From JBKCUI01 sp052161625 (GTDB lineage Bacteria; Planctomycetota; Planctomycetia; Pirellulales; Pirellulaceae), in NCBI GenBank assembly GCA_052161625.1, contig CP197412.1: DNA of 64,000 nt; one strand, written 5' to 3'. Both the position numbers and the translations under genes were made by a program. Shown piece by piece: positions 19,300-28,740 of this stretch (position 1 is the first letter of the stretch; each line of letters starts with the position of its first letter). The notes below the pieces were generated by a model, which was given only the letters and a program-made list of their open reading frames with translations, did not search any database and had not been told where the DNA came from.

Positions 19300-19925
19300 T
19301 ATTTGCTTCCCTCTGACAGTTCGTAGAATATTTCTTCACTGGTCAATCCGGCCCGCTCGAAACCGACCTTTAGTTTCTGTCTTGCATCGTGGATCAGTTT
19401 GTACACAGCGTTACGATTCATCTTTAGTTGCTCGGCGATCTCGTCGGTTGCAAAATCTGATAGAAACGCTCGGGTTGCGAGACGTTGCTTGTCCGTGAGT
19501 TCGGTGTCGATCAAGTTTTGCAATACACGAAATATTTTGGACCGTGATTCGGAGTTCGATAATGTAGGCTCGTCAGTAATCGCGACTTCTATTGAATATC
19601 CATCGGTAGACCAGAATGGTTCCATCGATACGTCTTGATGGTACTTTCGTCGAAGGGCACTGATCCCAATCCTCGTCGCGACCGTCATCGCCCAAGTCGT
19701 GAACTTGCTACGCCCTTCAAACTTGTCGAGCGAGCCTAATACCTTCAGCAAGGCATCTTGCACGATGTCTTCTGCATTGAACGGTTTCCCGTAACGATTG
19801 TTGAGCGATTTGCTCAACCCGCGAAGCAGAATGGCGCGAAGCTCGGAAATAGCATCATCCTGTAAAGGACCACCACCCTTTAAGTGCATCCATAGAGCCT
19901 CGTCATCGAACTTTGGTGTTCTCAT
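19299..19925 (-). CDS. ECF-type RNA polymerase sigma factor
   Basis: 208 residues. Region 2 is at about 25-100: FNAEDIVQDALLKVLGSLDKF and SKFTTWAMTVATRIGISALRRK contain the -10-reading and core-binding helices. Region 4 is at about 135-195, with FATDEIAEQLKMNRNAVYKLIHDAR as the helix-turn-helix. It should direct transcription of a small regulon that likely includes its own operon. The stop overlaps the start of the zinc-finger anti-sigma gene. A thioredoxin-domain gene follows on the same strand, hinting at a thiol or envelope stress response. Confidence 0.9.
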   Translation of the reverse strand: MRTPKFDDEALWMHLKGGGPLQDDAISELRAILLRGLSKSLNNRYGKPFNAEDIVQDALLKVLGSLDKFEGRSKFTTWAMTVATRIGISALRRKYHQDVSMEPFWSTDGYSIEVAITDEPTLSNSESRSKIFRVLQNLIDTELTDKQRLATRAFLSDFATDEIAEQLKMNRNAVYKLIHDARQKLKVGFERAGLTSEEIFYELSEGSK

Positions 19926-20303
19926 TCCTGATCGGCATCTTCGTTTCGCAATGGGTTACGGTCTGTTTTTGTGGAACACGGTAGCTGTTCCACGTCAGCA
20001 TCCTTTCGGATTCTCAATAAGATCCCTCAAAATCGACGGACACCATCAACAGACGCTCCATCTTCCGTCGCGCTTACCTCGGTTTTGCAATTAGTGGCCG
20101 AGATTGGACAATCAGGGTCGAAAACTCAACCGCTTTTGGAAGGTAGTCGTCAAGAAATCCGTTGCGTCTTACGTTTGGTCCAAGACGGCGGCTAACTCTT
20201 GGTCGACGACCGAGTGTACAAGTCAACAGCTATCCAAGCTGCACGAGCTTCTGGCACAATCGTTTTATGCCCAATGTGCAGCTCCGTCTTCTTGTAGCGA
20301 AGC
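19926..20303. other. Intergenic region, nothing recognised
   Basis: About 380 bp between the sigma-factor gene and the acetyltransferase gene. A short hairpin GGAACACGGTAGCTGTTCC lies near 19972. No convincing coding frame. Confidence 0.4.
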
Positions 20304-20771
20304 TCAAGATTCATCGGTTTGAGAAAACAGTCTCTCGAAGACCACGTATGGCGTTTCACGAAAGCCAAGGCGTCGATAGCTTTGACGTGCGCTTTCGTTA
20401 TCCCGCTCCATGTAGAGGCGGATGCCACAGCAATCGGCGTTTGCTTTGCCAAGTTCCTTCATGTGGGTGAAGAGAGAGCGAAACACTCCCCTGCCACGAA
20501 AATCGGGATGCACGTAGACGCTCTGAATCCACCAGATTTCGGCATCTCTCCAGTCACTCCATTCGAAGGTGTGCGCGGATTGCCCGACGACTTGACCGTC
20601 GATCTCCGCCACAAAGTACCTTCCCCTGGTGGGTTCAGAAACGAAGCGTCTTACACCGTTGGTTACCGTCGCCAAATCCAGTTCCCGTCCTTCGGTTTCC
20701 CGGCAAAGTGCAATGTTGTAATGGGCAATGGTCTCCACATCGCGAGGTAAAGCTTGTCTGATCTCAATCAT
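20304..20771 (-). CDS. GNAT family N-acetyltransferase
   Basis: 155 residues with the GNAT fold visible in order: N-terminal IRQALPRDVETIAHYN, central strand RYFVAEIDGQVVGQS, motif A strand IWWIQSVYVHPDFRGRGVFR with the acetyl-CoA pyrophosphate loop R-G-R-G-V, and the C-terminal helix/strand RQSYRRLGFRETPYVVFER. It should transfer an acetyl group from acetyl-CoA to an amine; the substrate is unknown. Length is typical. Its start lies only about 10 bp from a half copy of the CACTAAT repeat unit, so the repeat array occupies its promoter region. Confidence 0.9.
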   Translation of the reverse strand: MIEIRQALPRDVETIAHYNIALCRETEGRELDLATVTNGVRRFVSEPTRGRYFVAEIDGQVVGQSAHTFEWSDWRDAEIWWIQSVYVHPDFRGRGVFRSLFTHMKELGKANADCCGIRLYMERDNESARQSYRRLGFRETPYVVFERLFSQTDES

Positions 20772-20780
20772 AGTTTCCTT

Positions 20781-21975
20781 ATCAGTGTTCGATTAGCGTT
20801 CCGAATTGCCTTCCTTCTTTCTGACATGCAGATCATCAACGACGAACCGTTGCCTTGTTACTGAAACATCATAGCCCTTCGCCCCAGGGGCGAAAGATTG
20901 GGAACACTAATTACCACTAATCGAACACTAATCCTCGAGAGCAGCATGGAAGCGTGAATGCATCCGCGGAATCAGATCCAACGCATAGGAATTTGCTATC
21001 GTGTCTTGCCTCATTAGTGTTCGATTAGCGAAGATTAGTGTTCCCAATTGGCTTCCTTTGCTCTGGCATGCAGTTTATCAACGACGAGCCGTTTCCTTCT
21101 TGTTGGAACATCATAGCTTTTCTCTCTGAAGTCAAAAGACTGGGAACACTAATAACCACTGATCGAACACTAATCTTGAAGGGCGGCATTGAAGCGTGAG
21201 GGCATCTCCAAAATCAGGTCCAACGCAGAGGAATTTGCAATCGAGTTTGCCTTATTAGTGTTCGATTAGCGAAGATTAGTGTTCCCAATTGGCTTCCCTT
21301 GTTCTGACATGCAGATCATCAGCGATAGATCGTTTTCCTCTTATTGGAACATCATAGATTTTCTCTCTGAAGTCAAAAGACTGGGAACACTAATAACCAC
21401 TGATCGAACACTAATCTTGAAGGACAGCACTGATGCGTGAGGGCATCTCCAAAATCAGGTCCAACGAAGAGGGGTTTTCTACCGGGTTGCCTTATTAGTG
21501 TTCGATTAGCGAAGATTAGTGTTCCCAATTGGCTTTCTTCATTCTGACATGCAGATCATCAGCGATAGATCGTTTCCTTCTTGTTGGAACATCATAGCTT
21601 TTCTCCCTGGAGTCGAAAGACTGGGAACACTTATAACCACTGATCGAACACTAATCTTGAAGGACAGCACTGATGCGTGAGGGCATCTCCAAAATCAGGT
21701 CCAACGAAGAGGGGTTTTCTACCGGGTTGCCTTATTAGTGTTCGATTAGCGAAGATTAGTGTTCCCAATTGGCTTCCTTTGCTCTGGCATGCAGATCATC
21801 AGCGACGAGCCGTTTCCTTTTTGTTGGAACATCATAGCTTTTCTCCCTGGAGTCGAAAGACTGGGAACACTAATTACCACTGATCGAACACTAATCTTGA
21901 AGGGCGGCATTGAAGCGTGAGAGCATCTGCGGAATCAGGTCCAATGCAGAGGAATTTGCTACCGAGGTTGCTTCA
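20781..21975. repeat. Tandem array of about 240-bp units containing inverted CACTAAT-heptamer arms
   Basis: Right-arm starts lie near 20782 (partial), 21013, 21254, 21494, 21734 and 21975 (partial), a period of 240-241 bp. Each complete unit has a 144-146 bp element (20900-21045, 21142-21286, 21383-21526, 21623-21766, then a last broken one from 21863) and a conserved spacer of about 96 bp. The left arm starts GGGAACACTAAT and the right arm ends ATTAGTGTTCCC; the arms are about 33 nt and pair at about 25 positions. Each arm has three CACTAAT-like heptamers 10-11 bp apart, about one helical turn. The array runs from the start of the acetyltransferase gene into the stop codon of the esterase gene. 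Confidence 0.9.
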
Positions 21976-23767
21976 TTAGTTCTAGAGTCGCTCCGGCAAA
22001 AGCTTTGCCCATTTGAGCGAAGATCTTTGCACTTCCAAAGTAGTGATAGCCGCCATTGGATGCCCCCTCGAGTGCTTCTCGGTCTTTGGGCGGAAGAACT
22101 TCTTCCAATGCCAAGTCAAACTTCTCTTGATCCGCTTTGGTGACCCCCTCAATCCAAGCATCAATCGCGGCATAGTGTTCACTGGAGCCTGGCGAGTATT
22201 GGTCGTTGGCATAAACCGCCAAGATGTTCTTCCCTTTCTTCAGATACTGAGTCTGCTCTTTATCGAGAGCGATAGATCGGTATTGCGGCTTGTCATTCCA
22301 CCAGATGTAGGTGTGAATCTTGTGACCATTCAAATAGGCATGGAACCCTTGTCTCGCCAGGATCGCGATACGATAGGAATCGTACTCGAGACTATCCACT
22401 TCAAACGTGGTACGCATCAGCAGGAATTCTTCCTTTCCCCATTCTGAGGGATGTTTTTCTAACGTGATTCCACTGTGCTTCCATACCCCCTTGCCGATGG
22501 GGGCCTTGCCGATCAGCCAGTTGCTGTCGTCGAACTCAGGCGCATACCAATTCTCCATCTCTGCAGGGAGTGCGATGTCACGGAAACGCCTATCGCTGAA
22601 TTCCTCTAGTTTATCCTTGGTTTCGGTGGGATCCACCGCGACGAAACGCCAGCTTCGCTCCTCAGGCAAAGGCTTGCCAATCGGTTTCCAAAACTCATTC
22701 CATTTCCGTTCCCTATCGAGCGTGCCGTCTGCTTTCAAAACGTGTGCCGTACCAACGATTTGGTTGTACTCGTCCTGCTTGGGTACAGCGGCTTCGATGG
22801 CATGATCCCAAAAAGGGGCGGTGTCCACAGCAATTACATTTCCCTCGAACTCGGGCAAGGCAGCGGGAGCGGCCATGGCATTGCGGAAGTTGACGTTCTT
22901 CTCGCCATCGACACCAAGTACGCCAATAACGAATGGCATCGTGGGAGCGGCAAGATCTTTGCGCACGTCGCGGATGAAGTGCGCCAAGAGACGCGAGTAT
23001 TCCTCATAATCGCCATTCGGATATGTATGGCCATCCACGAGATCGTTGAAACCTTGAAGCCATACAAAACCCGCCAACTCGTAGCCCGCCTTGGGATCGT
23101 AGGCAGGACAGACACGAGCGGGATCTGCGAGCACCTTTTTCACATGCTCAACCATCATGCGATAAAACACACCCGAGGCTGCGTCTTTGTCTTCCTGCCA
23201 TTTCTTCCGATCTTCAAGCTTGGGGATACCGTGGGCACCCTGTGGATGTTTGTCCCACTGCTCTTGAGTTTTCTTAGGGAGCTTATAAACCCCTGCACTA
23301 GGGGGACGAAACTCGGTATGAAGAGATCTTCCGCCCCAAGCAGTCTTGATGATCAAGATAGGTTCCTGGAGCTCTTTCTCCATCGTGATACCGAAAGTGA
23401 ACTCAGGACCAATCTTGCCGCCATCCATAGTAGGCCGGTTTCCACGTGCGCCAAAGCCTGTGGTCAGTTTCCCCAATCCCTCGCCATTTGCGCTCCCATC
23501 ATAAGGTCCCGTCAAATAGGACATCCAAACCCTATCACATACGCGAGGCGTTCCATCGGCATTGCGCATCTCGCTGAGCAAAGGTGCCGTGGCTGGATCT
23601 CTGCTGATATAATCAAAGGTCCGGATTTCCGCATGTCCCTCCATGTTCGACTGACCAGCCAGGATGAACACCTTGAGCGGCTGGGCAAAACAGCTTGAAG
23701 ACAGCAAGCACAGAAGTATCGCTGTGATACCCATGTCGGTCAGTCTCTTTGTTTTCGCCATTCGCAT
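21959..23767 (-). CDS. Sialate O-acetylesterase-like (SGNH/SASA domain) secreted protein
   Basis: 602 residues with a signal peptide ending near SCFAQ. VFILAGQSNMEG at about 33-44 is SGNH block I with the nucleophilic serine, as in carbohydrate-esterase SASA domains; GFVWLQGFNDL is a later conserved block. Residues about 390-540 form a beta-sandwich sugar-binding-like domain (NWYAPEFDDSNW, FHAYLNGHKI, GKNILAVYAND) typical of planctomycete glycan enzymes. It probably removes acetyl groups from polysaccharides outside the cell. The last few codons and the TAG stop lie within the end of the adjacent repeat array, so the natural C-terminus may have been altered by the repeat. Confidence 0.9.
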   Translation of the reverse strand: MRMAKTKRLTDMGITAILLCLLSSSCFAQPLKVFILAGQSNMEGHAEIRTFDYISRDPATAPLLSEMRNADGTPRVCDRVWMSYLTGPYDGSANGEGLGKLTTGFGARGNRPTMDGGKIGPEFTFGITMEKELQEPILIIKTAWGGRSLHTEFRPPSAGVYKLPKKTQEQWDKHPQGAHGIPKLEDRKKWQEDKDAASGVFYRMMVEHVKKVLADPARVCPAYDPKAGYELAGFVWLQGFNDLVDGHTYPNGDYEEYSRLLAHFIRDVRKDLAAPTMPFVIGVLGVDGEKNVNFRNAMAAPAALPEFEGNVIAVDTAPFWDHAIEAAVPKQDEYNQIVGTAHVLKADGTLDRERKWNEFWKPIGKPLPEERSWRFVAVDPTETKDKLEEFSDRRFRDIALPAEMENWYAPEFDDSNWLIGKAPIGKGVWKHSGITLEKHPSEWGKEEFLLMRTTFEVDSLEYDSYRIAILARQGFHAYLNGHKIHTYIWWNDKPQYRSIALDKEQTQYLKKGKNILAVYANDQYSPGSSEHYAAIDAWIEGVTKADQEKFDLALEEVLPPKDREALEGASNGGYHYFGSAKIFAQMGKAFAGATLELMKQPR

Positions 23768-24023
23768 TCTTAATGCCCCGCCTTATTGCCATTTGTCTTG
23801 AAAGGGTTCACCACGACGATCTTCACACCCGTAAGCGACTCGTCGCTATTCTAGGGCTTGGTATCTCTGCTGCCTTGTGCACGACGAGCCTCCTTTCTCA
23901 TCAAAGTGCGCACAATAGACAGCTTGGTGATTTGCTACTATCCTGGCGGAGACCAGCATAACTCTTCTTACGCTGGCGTCGTGAGCTGAAGTTTCCATAA
24001 CTCCAATTCTTTGGATTCATTCG

Positions 24024-26303
24024 ATGAACCTTATGCCATTTCGATTCATTGCGATCGTCGGAATTGCGACCGTCCTTCACCTGGCGTCACTCACCTCCTT
24101 TTCCTGCGCCCAGGAACTTGCTCGAAGACAGGCATCAGGCCTTACGATCGACTCTATCTTCACGAGCAAGGACTTCGCCGGCGAAACATTCGTTGGCCAA
24201 TGGCAGAGCGACAGCCAAGGGTTCGAGCGAATCAAACGAGATGCCGAGACAGGAAATAAATCGATCGTTCGGATTGATCTCACCTCCCCGTCCATCGAAC
24301 AAGTTTTGGTATCGAGCGAGATGCTTACGCCCGCAGGGGCACAGAAGCCGCTGAGTTTGGACTCGTACCAATGGTCCCATGACAAAACCAAGCTGCTGAT
24401 CTTTGCAAACACCCAGCGAGTCTGGCGGTTGAACACACGAGGTGACTATTGGGTTCTTGACGTGAAGTCCAAATCGCTGATGCAAATTGGAGGTGATGCC
24501 GATGCAGCATCTCTCATGTTCGCCAAATTTTCACCGGACGCCATGCATGTAGCTTTCGTTTACAAGAACGATCTCTACATTCAGAAATTGGATGATCGTT
24601 CGATCTCGCGCTTAACCGATACAGGCAGCTCTACGACGATCAACGGGACCTTTGACTGGGCCTACGAAGAAGAGTTCTCGATTCGGGATGGTTTTCGTTT
24701 TAGTCCGGATGGGAAACACATCGCCTTTTGGGAGATCGACGCTTCGGGGATCGAGTCGTTTCCGCTCGTTGACAACACCTCCACACTCTATCCCAAGATT
24801 CAGTTTATTCCGTATCCCAAGGTTGGGACAACAAACCCTGCAGCGCGCATCGGCGTGGTTCACTTGGCCAGCCGCGACATCAATTGGATACCGATTCCCG
24901 GAGACGGACGAGACAACTATTTGCCTCGAATGGAATGGGTCGACGAATCTCGATTGGTTATCCAGCAACTGAATCGACTGCAAAACCACCTCAACGTCTA
25001 TGTAGCGGATGCCATCCATTCGACGGTCGATGTGATCCTGACGGAAAGAGATGATGCGTGGATCGACGTTGAGGACGCACTTTATTGGCTACCTGATCGG
25101 TCGCAGTTCGCTTGGTTGAGCGAGCGAGATGGCTGGCGACATATCTATCTCGCTTCCATCCAAGACAAATCGCTTAAGCAGCTAACCTCAGGTGATTTCG
25201 ATGTGATGGGGATCCTCGGCGTAGACGGCGACGCTCAATGGGTCTATTTCTACGCATCACCTTCCAACGCTACCCAGATGTATCTCTATCGCGTGAAATT
25301 CGACGGCAGCAATGTGCAACGCGTTACCCCTGAGACCAAGGCCGGTACGCATCGTTATGTCCTTTCCCCCGATTGCAAACGGGCATTGGTTACATCTTCT
25401 CAGTTCACATCTCCCCCTACGACAGAAGTCGTTCGTCTCAGTGATCACGCAACTCAGTTTGTTGCTGAACCAAACGCGAAGCTCCGCTCACGCCTCGACG
25501 GGATCCAATTGCCTAGGAGCGAATTCTTTCGCGTCGAGATAGGCGATGGCGTGGAGCTTGATGCGTGGTGCATTCTCCCCCCCGATCACGATCCGTCGAA
25601 GAAGTATCCACTGATCGTTTATGTTTACGGTGAACCCGCTGGACAAACTGTGGTCGACAAGTGGGGCGGAGACCAAATGTTGTGGCATAGCATGCTTGCA
25701 CAACAAGGGTACGTGGTGATGAGCTTTGACAATCGAGGTACACCTGCACCTCGAGGGCGCCCATGGCGAAAAAGTATCTATCGCCAGATCGGTATTCTCG
25801 CATCGGCCGACCAAGCGGCGGCAGTGAAATCGGTCCTCAAACAGTTCCCGTATCTGGATCCCGAGCGGGTAGGTGTTTGGGGATGGAGCGGTGGCGGATC
25901 AATGACTCTCAACGCGCTATTTCGATACCCGGATCTATACAAGGCTGGCGTTTCGATTGCTCCGGTCCCCAATCAACTCTACTACGACACGATCTATCAA
26001 GAGCGCTACATGGGTTTGCCAAGCGATAACGCGGAAGGATACCGTTTGGGTTCGCCGATCACCTTTGCGGACCAGCTCAAGGGGGAGCTCTTATTGATCC
26101 ATGGAACCGGCGATGACAATTGCCACTATCAGACGACGGAGCTGTTAATCAATGAGTTGATCAAGCACAATAAACCATTCTCCATGTTCGCTTACCCGAA
26201 TCGGACTCACGCGATTCGCGAAGGCGAAAATACGACACCGCACCTTTATCAAATGATCACCAACCACTTTCTGCGCGCGATCCCTCCCGGACCTCAACCT
26301 TGA
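24024..26303 (+). CDS. Dipeptidyl peptidase IV family serine peptidase (S9)
   Basis: 759 residues with a signal peptide (cleavage near SCAQE). The N-terminal DPP-IV beta-propeller spans about 80-480 and contains FDWAYEEEF, whose glutamates bind the substrate N-terminus in this family. The alpha/beta-hydrolase domain follows: GWSGGG with the nucleophile at about S622, acidic residue in GTGDDN at about D697, and NRTHAI with the catalytic histidine at about H729. It should remove dipeptides from peptide N-termini in the periplasm or outside. All key residues are present and the length is normal. Monocistronic as far as can be seen. Confidence 0.93.
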   Translation: MNLMPFRFIAIVGIATVLHLASLTSFSCAQELARRQASGLTIDSIFTSKDFAGETFVGQWQSDSQGFERIKRDAETGNKSIVRIDLTSPSIEQVLVSSEMLTPAGAQKPLSLDSYQWSHDKTKLLIFANTQRVWRLNTRGDYWVLDVKSKSLMQIGGDADAASLMFAKFSPDAMHVAFVYKNDLYIQKLDDRSISRLTDTGSSTTINGTFDWAYEEEFSIRDGFRFSPDGKHIAFWEIDASGIESFPLVDNTSTLYPKIQFIPYPKVGTTNPAARIGVVHLASRDINWIPIPGDGRDNYLPRMEWVDESRLVIQQLNRLQNHLNVYVADAIHSTVDVILTERDDAWIDVEDALYWLPDRSQFAWLSERDGWRHIYLASIQDKSLKQLTSGDFDVMGILGVDGDAQWVYFYASPSNATQMYLYRVKFDGSNVQRVTPETKAGTHRYVLSPDCKRALVTSSQFTSPPTTEVVRLSDHATQFVAEPNAKLRSRLDGIQLPRSEFFRVEIGDGVELDAWCILPPDHDPSKKYPLIVYVYGEPAGQTVVDKWGGDQMLWHSMLAQQGYVVMSFDNRGTPAPRGRPWRKSIYRQIGILASADQAAAVKSVLKQFPYLDPERVGVWGWSGGGSMTLNALFRYPDLYKAGVSIAPVPNQLYYDTIYQERYMGLPSDNAEGYRLGSPITFADQLKGELLLIHGTGDDNCHYQTTELLINELIKHNKPFSMFAYPNRTHAIREGENTTPHLYQMITNHFLRAIPPGPQP

Positions 26304-26362
26304 ACGGATAAAACGTCCTGCGGGTTTTGACGTTGATGATGTTGAACACAATCGAAAGATTT

Positions 26363-26507
26363 GGGAACATTAATTACCACTGATCGAACACTAATCTTGA
26401 AGGGCAGCATTGGAGCGCGAGGGCATCTGCGGAATCAAGTCCAACGCAGAGGAATTTGCTATTGAGGTTGCCTTATCAGTGTTCGATTAGCGAAGATTAG
26501 TGTTCCC
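26363..26507. repeat. Dispersed single copy of the CACTAAT inverted-arm element
   Basis: A 145-bp element with the same left arm (one change, GGGAACATTAAT), core and right arm (ending TTAGTGTTCCC) as the tandem array at 20.8-22 kb, about 4.5 kb away. The conserved bases AATTGGCTTC of the array spacer continue for a few bases beyond it, then unrelated sequence begins. Confidence 0.9.
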
Positions 26508-26511
26508 AATT

Positions 26512-26613
26512 GGCTTCAACCACGAAAGGGTCATGGGGACGATGAAAACCCGCGCCGATAAACCAAGGCTTGGACGCCAGCTGCTTCATCGCCGCAATCG
26601 CCTGATGTGCCGT
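26512..26613 (-). pseudogene. Sulfatase gene remnant
   Basis: About 34 codons read HQAIAAMKQLASKPWF followed by IGAGFHRPHDPFVV. This matches the sulfatase segment containing the conserved FHRPH-x-PF block. A stop codon lies just upstream and the frame ends at the repeat element, so only a fragment of a once longer gene survives. Confidence 0.65.
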
Positions 26614-26640
26614 TTAGCGAGCCTCTGGATTTCTATTATA

Positions 26641-28269
26641 TTAGCCGATCTGTACACCGAGTGCCTTGATTCTGGATATGAGCGTTGTCGGTTTCATGCA
26701 TAGCAACGCTGCGGCTCCGTCACCGCCGTAGATCTTGCCCTTGGTGCGCTTGAGGGCGGACAGGATGTTGCTCGCTTCGAGCTCGCGGAGTTCGGAAACG
26801 GTGAAGATGCGATCCTCGGCGTGGGTCGCATTCACCGTGGGTGTCGACGCCGGTAAAGTTTCCCGTAAATGATCGAATGCGAGTCGGCCTCTCTCGGAAA
26901 CAATGCAGGCTCGTTCTAACACGTGCTGAAGCTCGCGAACGTTGCCAGGCCAAGAGTATCGCTGCAGGTCTTGGATGTTGGCCATTGTCAATCTGAATCT
27001 TGGCTGCCCTAGCTGCCTGGCAAAGCGAGCTAAGAAATGCTCAGCTAACATAGGGATATCCTCAACCCGCTTGCGAAGTGGCGGCAACTCAAGCGGAAAG
27101 ACACTGAGTCGATAGTACAAATCCGGGCGGAATCGACCGGCCTCGGCTTCGGCACGCAGGTCCCGATTGGTGGCGGCGATAATGCGAACACTCACTTTGC
27201 GCGTGCGTTCTTCACCGATGCGCTCTAATTCGCCTTCTTGAAGAACTCGCAACAGCTTGGCCTGCATGTCGAGCGGTATCTCGCCAATTTCGTCGAGGAA
27301 CAAGGTGCCGCCATCCGCCAATTCGAATCGACCAACCCGATCGCGCAGTGCTCCGGTGAAGGAGCCTTTGCTGTGGCCAAAGAACTCACTCTCGTAAAGC
27401 TCACGCGGAATGGCAGCGCAATTGACTTTGATCAGCGGACGACTCCCTCGGCGACTGCATCGATGAATCTCTCGCGCGACAACTTCCTTACCAGTCCCGC
27501 TTTCGCCAAATATCAAGACGGTGCTATCTGTATTGGCAACCAATTCGATCTGCCGCGTGATGAGGTTGATCGCTGGGCTCGCTCCGATGAGATCACCGAA
27601 CACCGAGTTGACGTTGACCACTTCTCGCAAATACTCGTTCTCGACTTCAAGACGCCTCTTCAGAGCGGCGATCTCGTCGACCATCCTGGCGTTGGCAATA
27701 GCAGCGGCCAAATGGTCAGCGATCATTCGGAACCATTCGAAGCATGTGTTGCCCGGTTTTACTCGAGCAAAGAGTGCCAGGACCCCCAGCACTTCGCCAC
27801 GGTAGACTAGTGGATGGCCAGCGAACGATTGGATCTGTTCGCTTTTGATCCATGCCGGAGCGGCCGCCCAAGAATGATCAACACTGACATCGGCGACTTC
27901 CATCGATTGACCTGCTGTAGCAATGCGACCAACCTTTCTCACTCCCATCGGGAAGCGTCTGAAGTCCCCATCGAGTCGCGACCAATTCGCGTTGCCATCG
28001 AGGATCGACACACCGCAGCTGGCAACCAGATGGAGGCATTGATCACGATCGGGACATTCAGATGCAAATCTGCATTGCGCACAGTCTTTGCGTGGTGTCG
28101 GGAGTTTCAACCAAATTCTCGCCAAGGCAACATTTGGGTTCGCGGCCAATCGACTAACGGCGAAGGGGAGCAGCTCAGTCAAAAGATGATGACCTGCTAA
28201 TTCCAGGAGAAGCGACTTGGGGTCGCGAAGCAGTCCCTCGCTCTCCGCATTGTCGAAAGTACTTTTCAT
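26641..28269 (-). CDS. Sigma-54-dependent transcriptional activator with GAF sensor domain
   Basis: 542 residues. The N-terminal part (about 20-195) is a GAF-like sensor carrying a cysteine cluster C64-x2-C67-x5-C73-x5-C79 followed by LHLVAS. The AAA+ domain has Walker A GESGTGKE at about 255-262, the sigma-54 contact loop as GSFTGA at about 302-307 (usual GAFTGA), and Walker B GTLFLDEIGEI. The C-terminal Fis-type helix-turn-helix is at about 500-540. It should activate sigma-54 promoters on a signal sensed by the GAF domain; the cysteines could bind a metal or react with oxidants. It is divergent from the AhpD-like/DUF1348/hydrolase cluster, its most likely target. Confidence 0.93.
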   Translation of the reverse strand: MKSTFDNAESEGLLRDPKSLLLELAGHHLLTELLPFAVSRLAANPNVALARIWLKLPTPRKDCAQCRFASECPDRDQCLHLVASCGVSILDGNANWSRLDGDFRRFPMGVRKVGRIATAGQSMEVADVSVDHSWAAAPAWIKSEQIQSFAGHPLVYRGEVLGVLALFARVKPGNTCFEWFRMIADHLAAAIANARMVDEIAALKRRLEVENEYLREVVNVNSVFGDLIGASPAINLITRQIELVANTDSTVLIFGESGTGKEVVAREIHRCSRRGSRPLIKVNCAAIPRELYESEFFGHSKGSFTGALRDRVGRFELADGGTLFLDEIGEIPLDMQAKLLRVLQEGELERIGEERTRKVSVRIIAATNRDLRAEAEAGRFRPDLYYRLSVFPLELPPLRKRVEDIPMLAEHFLARFARQLGQPRFRLTMANIQDLQRYSWPGNVRELQHVLERACIVSERGRLAFDHLRETLPASTPTVNATHAEDRIFTVSELRELEASNILSALKRTKGKIYGGDGAAALLCMKPTTLISRIKALGVQIG

Positions 28270-28302
28270 TGGAACAGCATAACGACTTTTCGCTGCAAAT
28301 AA

Positions 28303-28335
28303 AACGATATCTCGTTGTTCAGCGAAATATCGCTG
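28303..28335. promoter_or_regulatory. Two adjacent inverted repeats, candidate operators
   Basis: AACGA-TATC-TCGTT (28303-28316) and CAGCGA-AATA-TCGCTG (28320-28335) lie side by side in the divergent region between the sigma-54 activator and the AhpD-like gene. Both have perfect arms and 4-base centres, so they may be binding sites for the activator. No experimental support. Confidence 0.4.
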
Positions 28336-28371
28336 GTCGTTTCCGGAAAAGAAAATAACTATAAGTACTTG

Positions 28372-28686
28372 ATGGAAAGTGACTTACGGCATTCTTCCGG
28401 ATCTGGCATGCAAGTTGTTTTAGAAGAGCACAGAAACCTCGGACTATCCGACGCAAAATTCTTTTCTTACAGAAAGCAACTCATGACACGAATCCACGCG
28501 ATCGCCCAGCGCAATCGATGCGACTACTGCCTCGCGGCTCATTCCACCCTAAGCAAGATGGTCGGCCTGACCCACTACTTCAATCATGTCGCCAATCCCG
28601 ACATCGACTTTCCGAGAGCAACTCCGCTCAGCCTTGACGGTGAAGCCTGCAAAGTCGGCGAAGCGTGCTGCGATTCACACAAGTAG
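28372..28686 (+). CDS. AhpD/carboxymuconolactone decarboxylase-like protein, apparently internally deleted
   Basis: 104 residues from this ATG; other starts at 28411 and 28483 are possible. CDYCLAAHS is the CxxC...H redox motif of AhpD-like proteins and is followed by TLSKMVGL. The next residues, HYFNHVANPDIDFP, normally occur about 60-70 residues later at the family's C-terminus, so the middle of the domain seems to be missing in frame. The tail adds C-x6-C-C. Intact relatives reduce peroxides or act as alkylhydroperoxidase partners; this version may be inactive. It is the first gene divergent from the sigma-54 activator. Confidence 0.6.
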   Translation: MESDLRHSSGSGMQVVLEEHRNLGLSDAKFFSYRKQLMTRIHAIAQRNRCDYCLAAHSTLSKMVGLTHYFNHVANPDIDFPRATPLSLDGEACKVGEACCDSHK

Positions 28687-28740
28687 TCCACGGTGGTCAC
28701 CAAAACGGTCACACAATCAAATCTTGCTTTCGAGGTAGTC

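Noticed and set aside
20781..21975. Tandem array as a CRISPR locus
   Set aside because: The units are about 240 bp, the stretches between the inverted-arm elements are conserved instead of unique, and no cas genes are near.
23749..23961. Small plus-strand frame before the peptidase gene
   Set aside because: No ribosome-binding site, no domain, and low-complexity composition typical of a chance frame.
28404..28418. Sigma-54-type site TGGCATGCAAGTTGT
   Set aside because: Spacing of GG and GT fits, but the -12 GC is GT and the site would lie inside the AhpD-like reading frame. Too weak to list.
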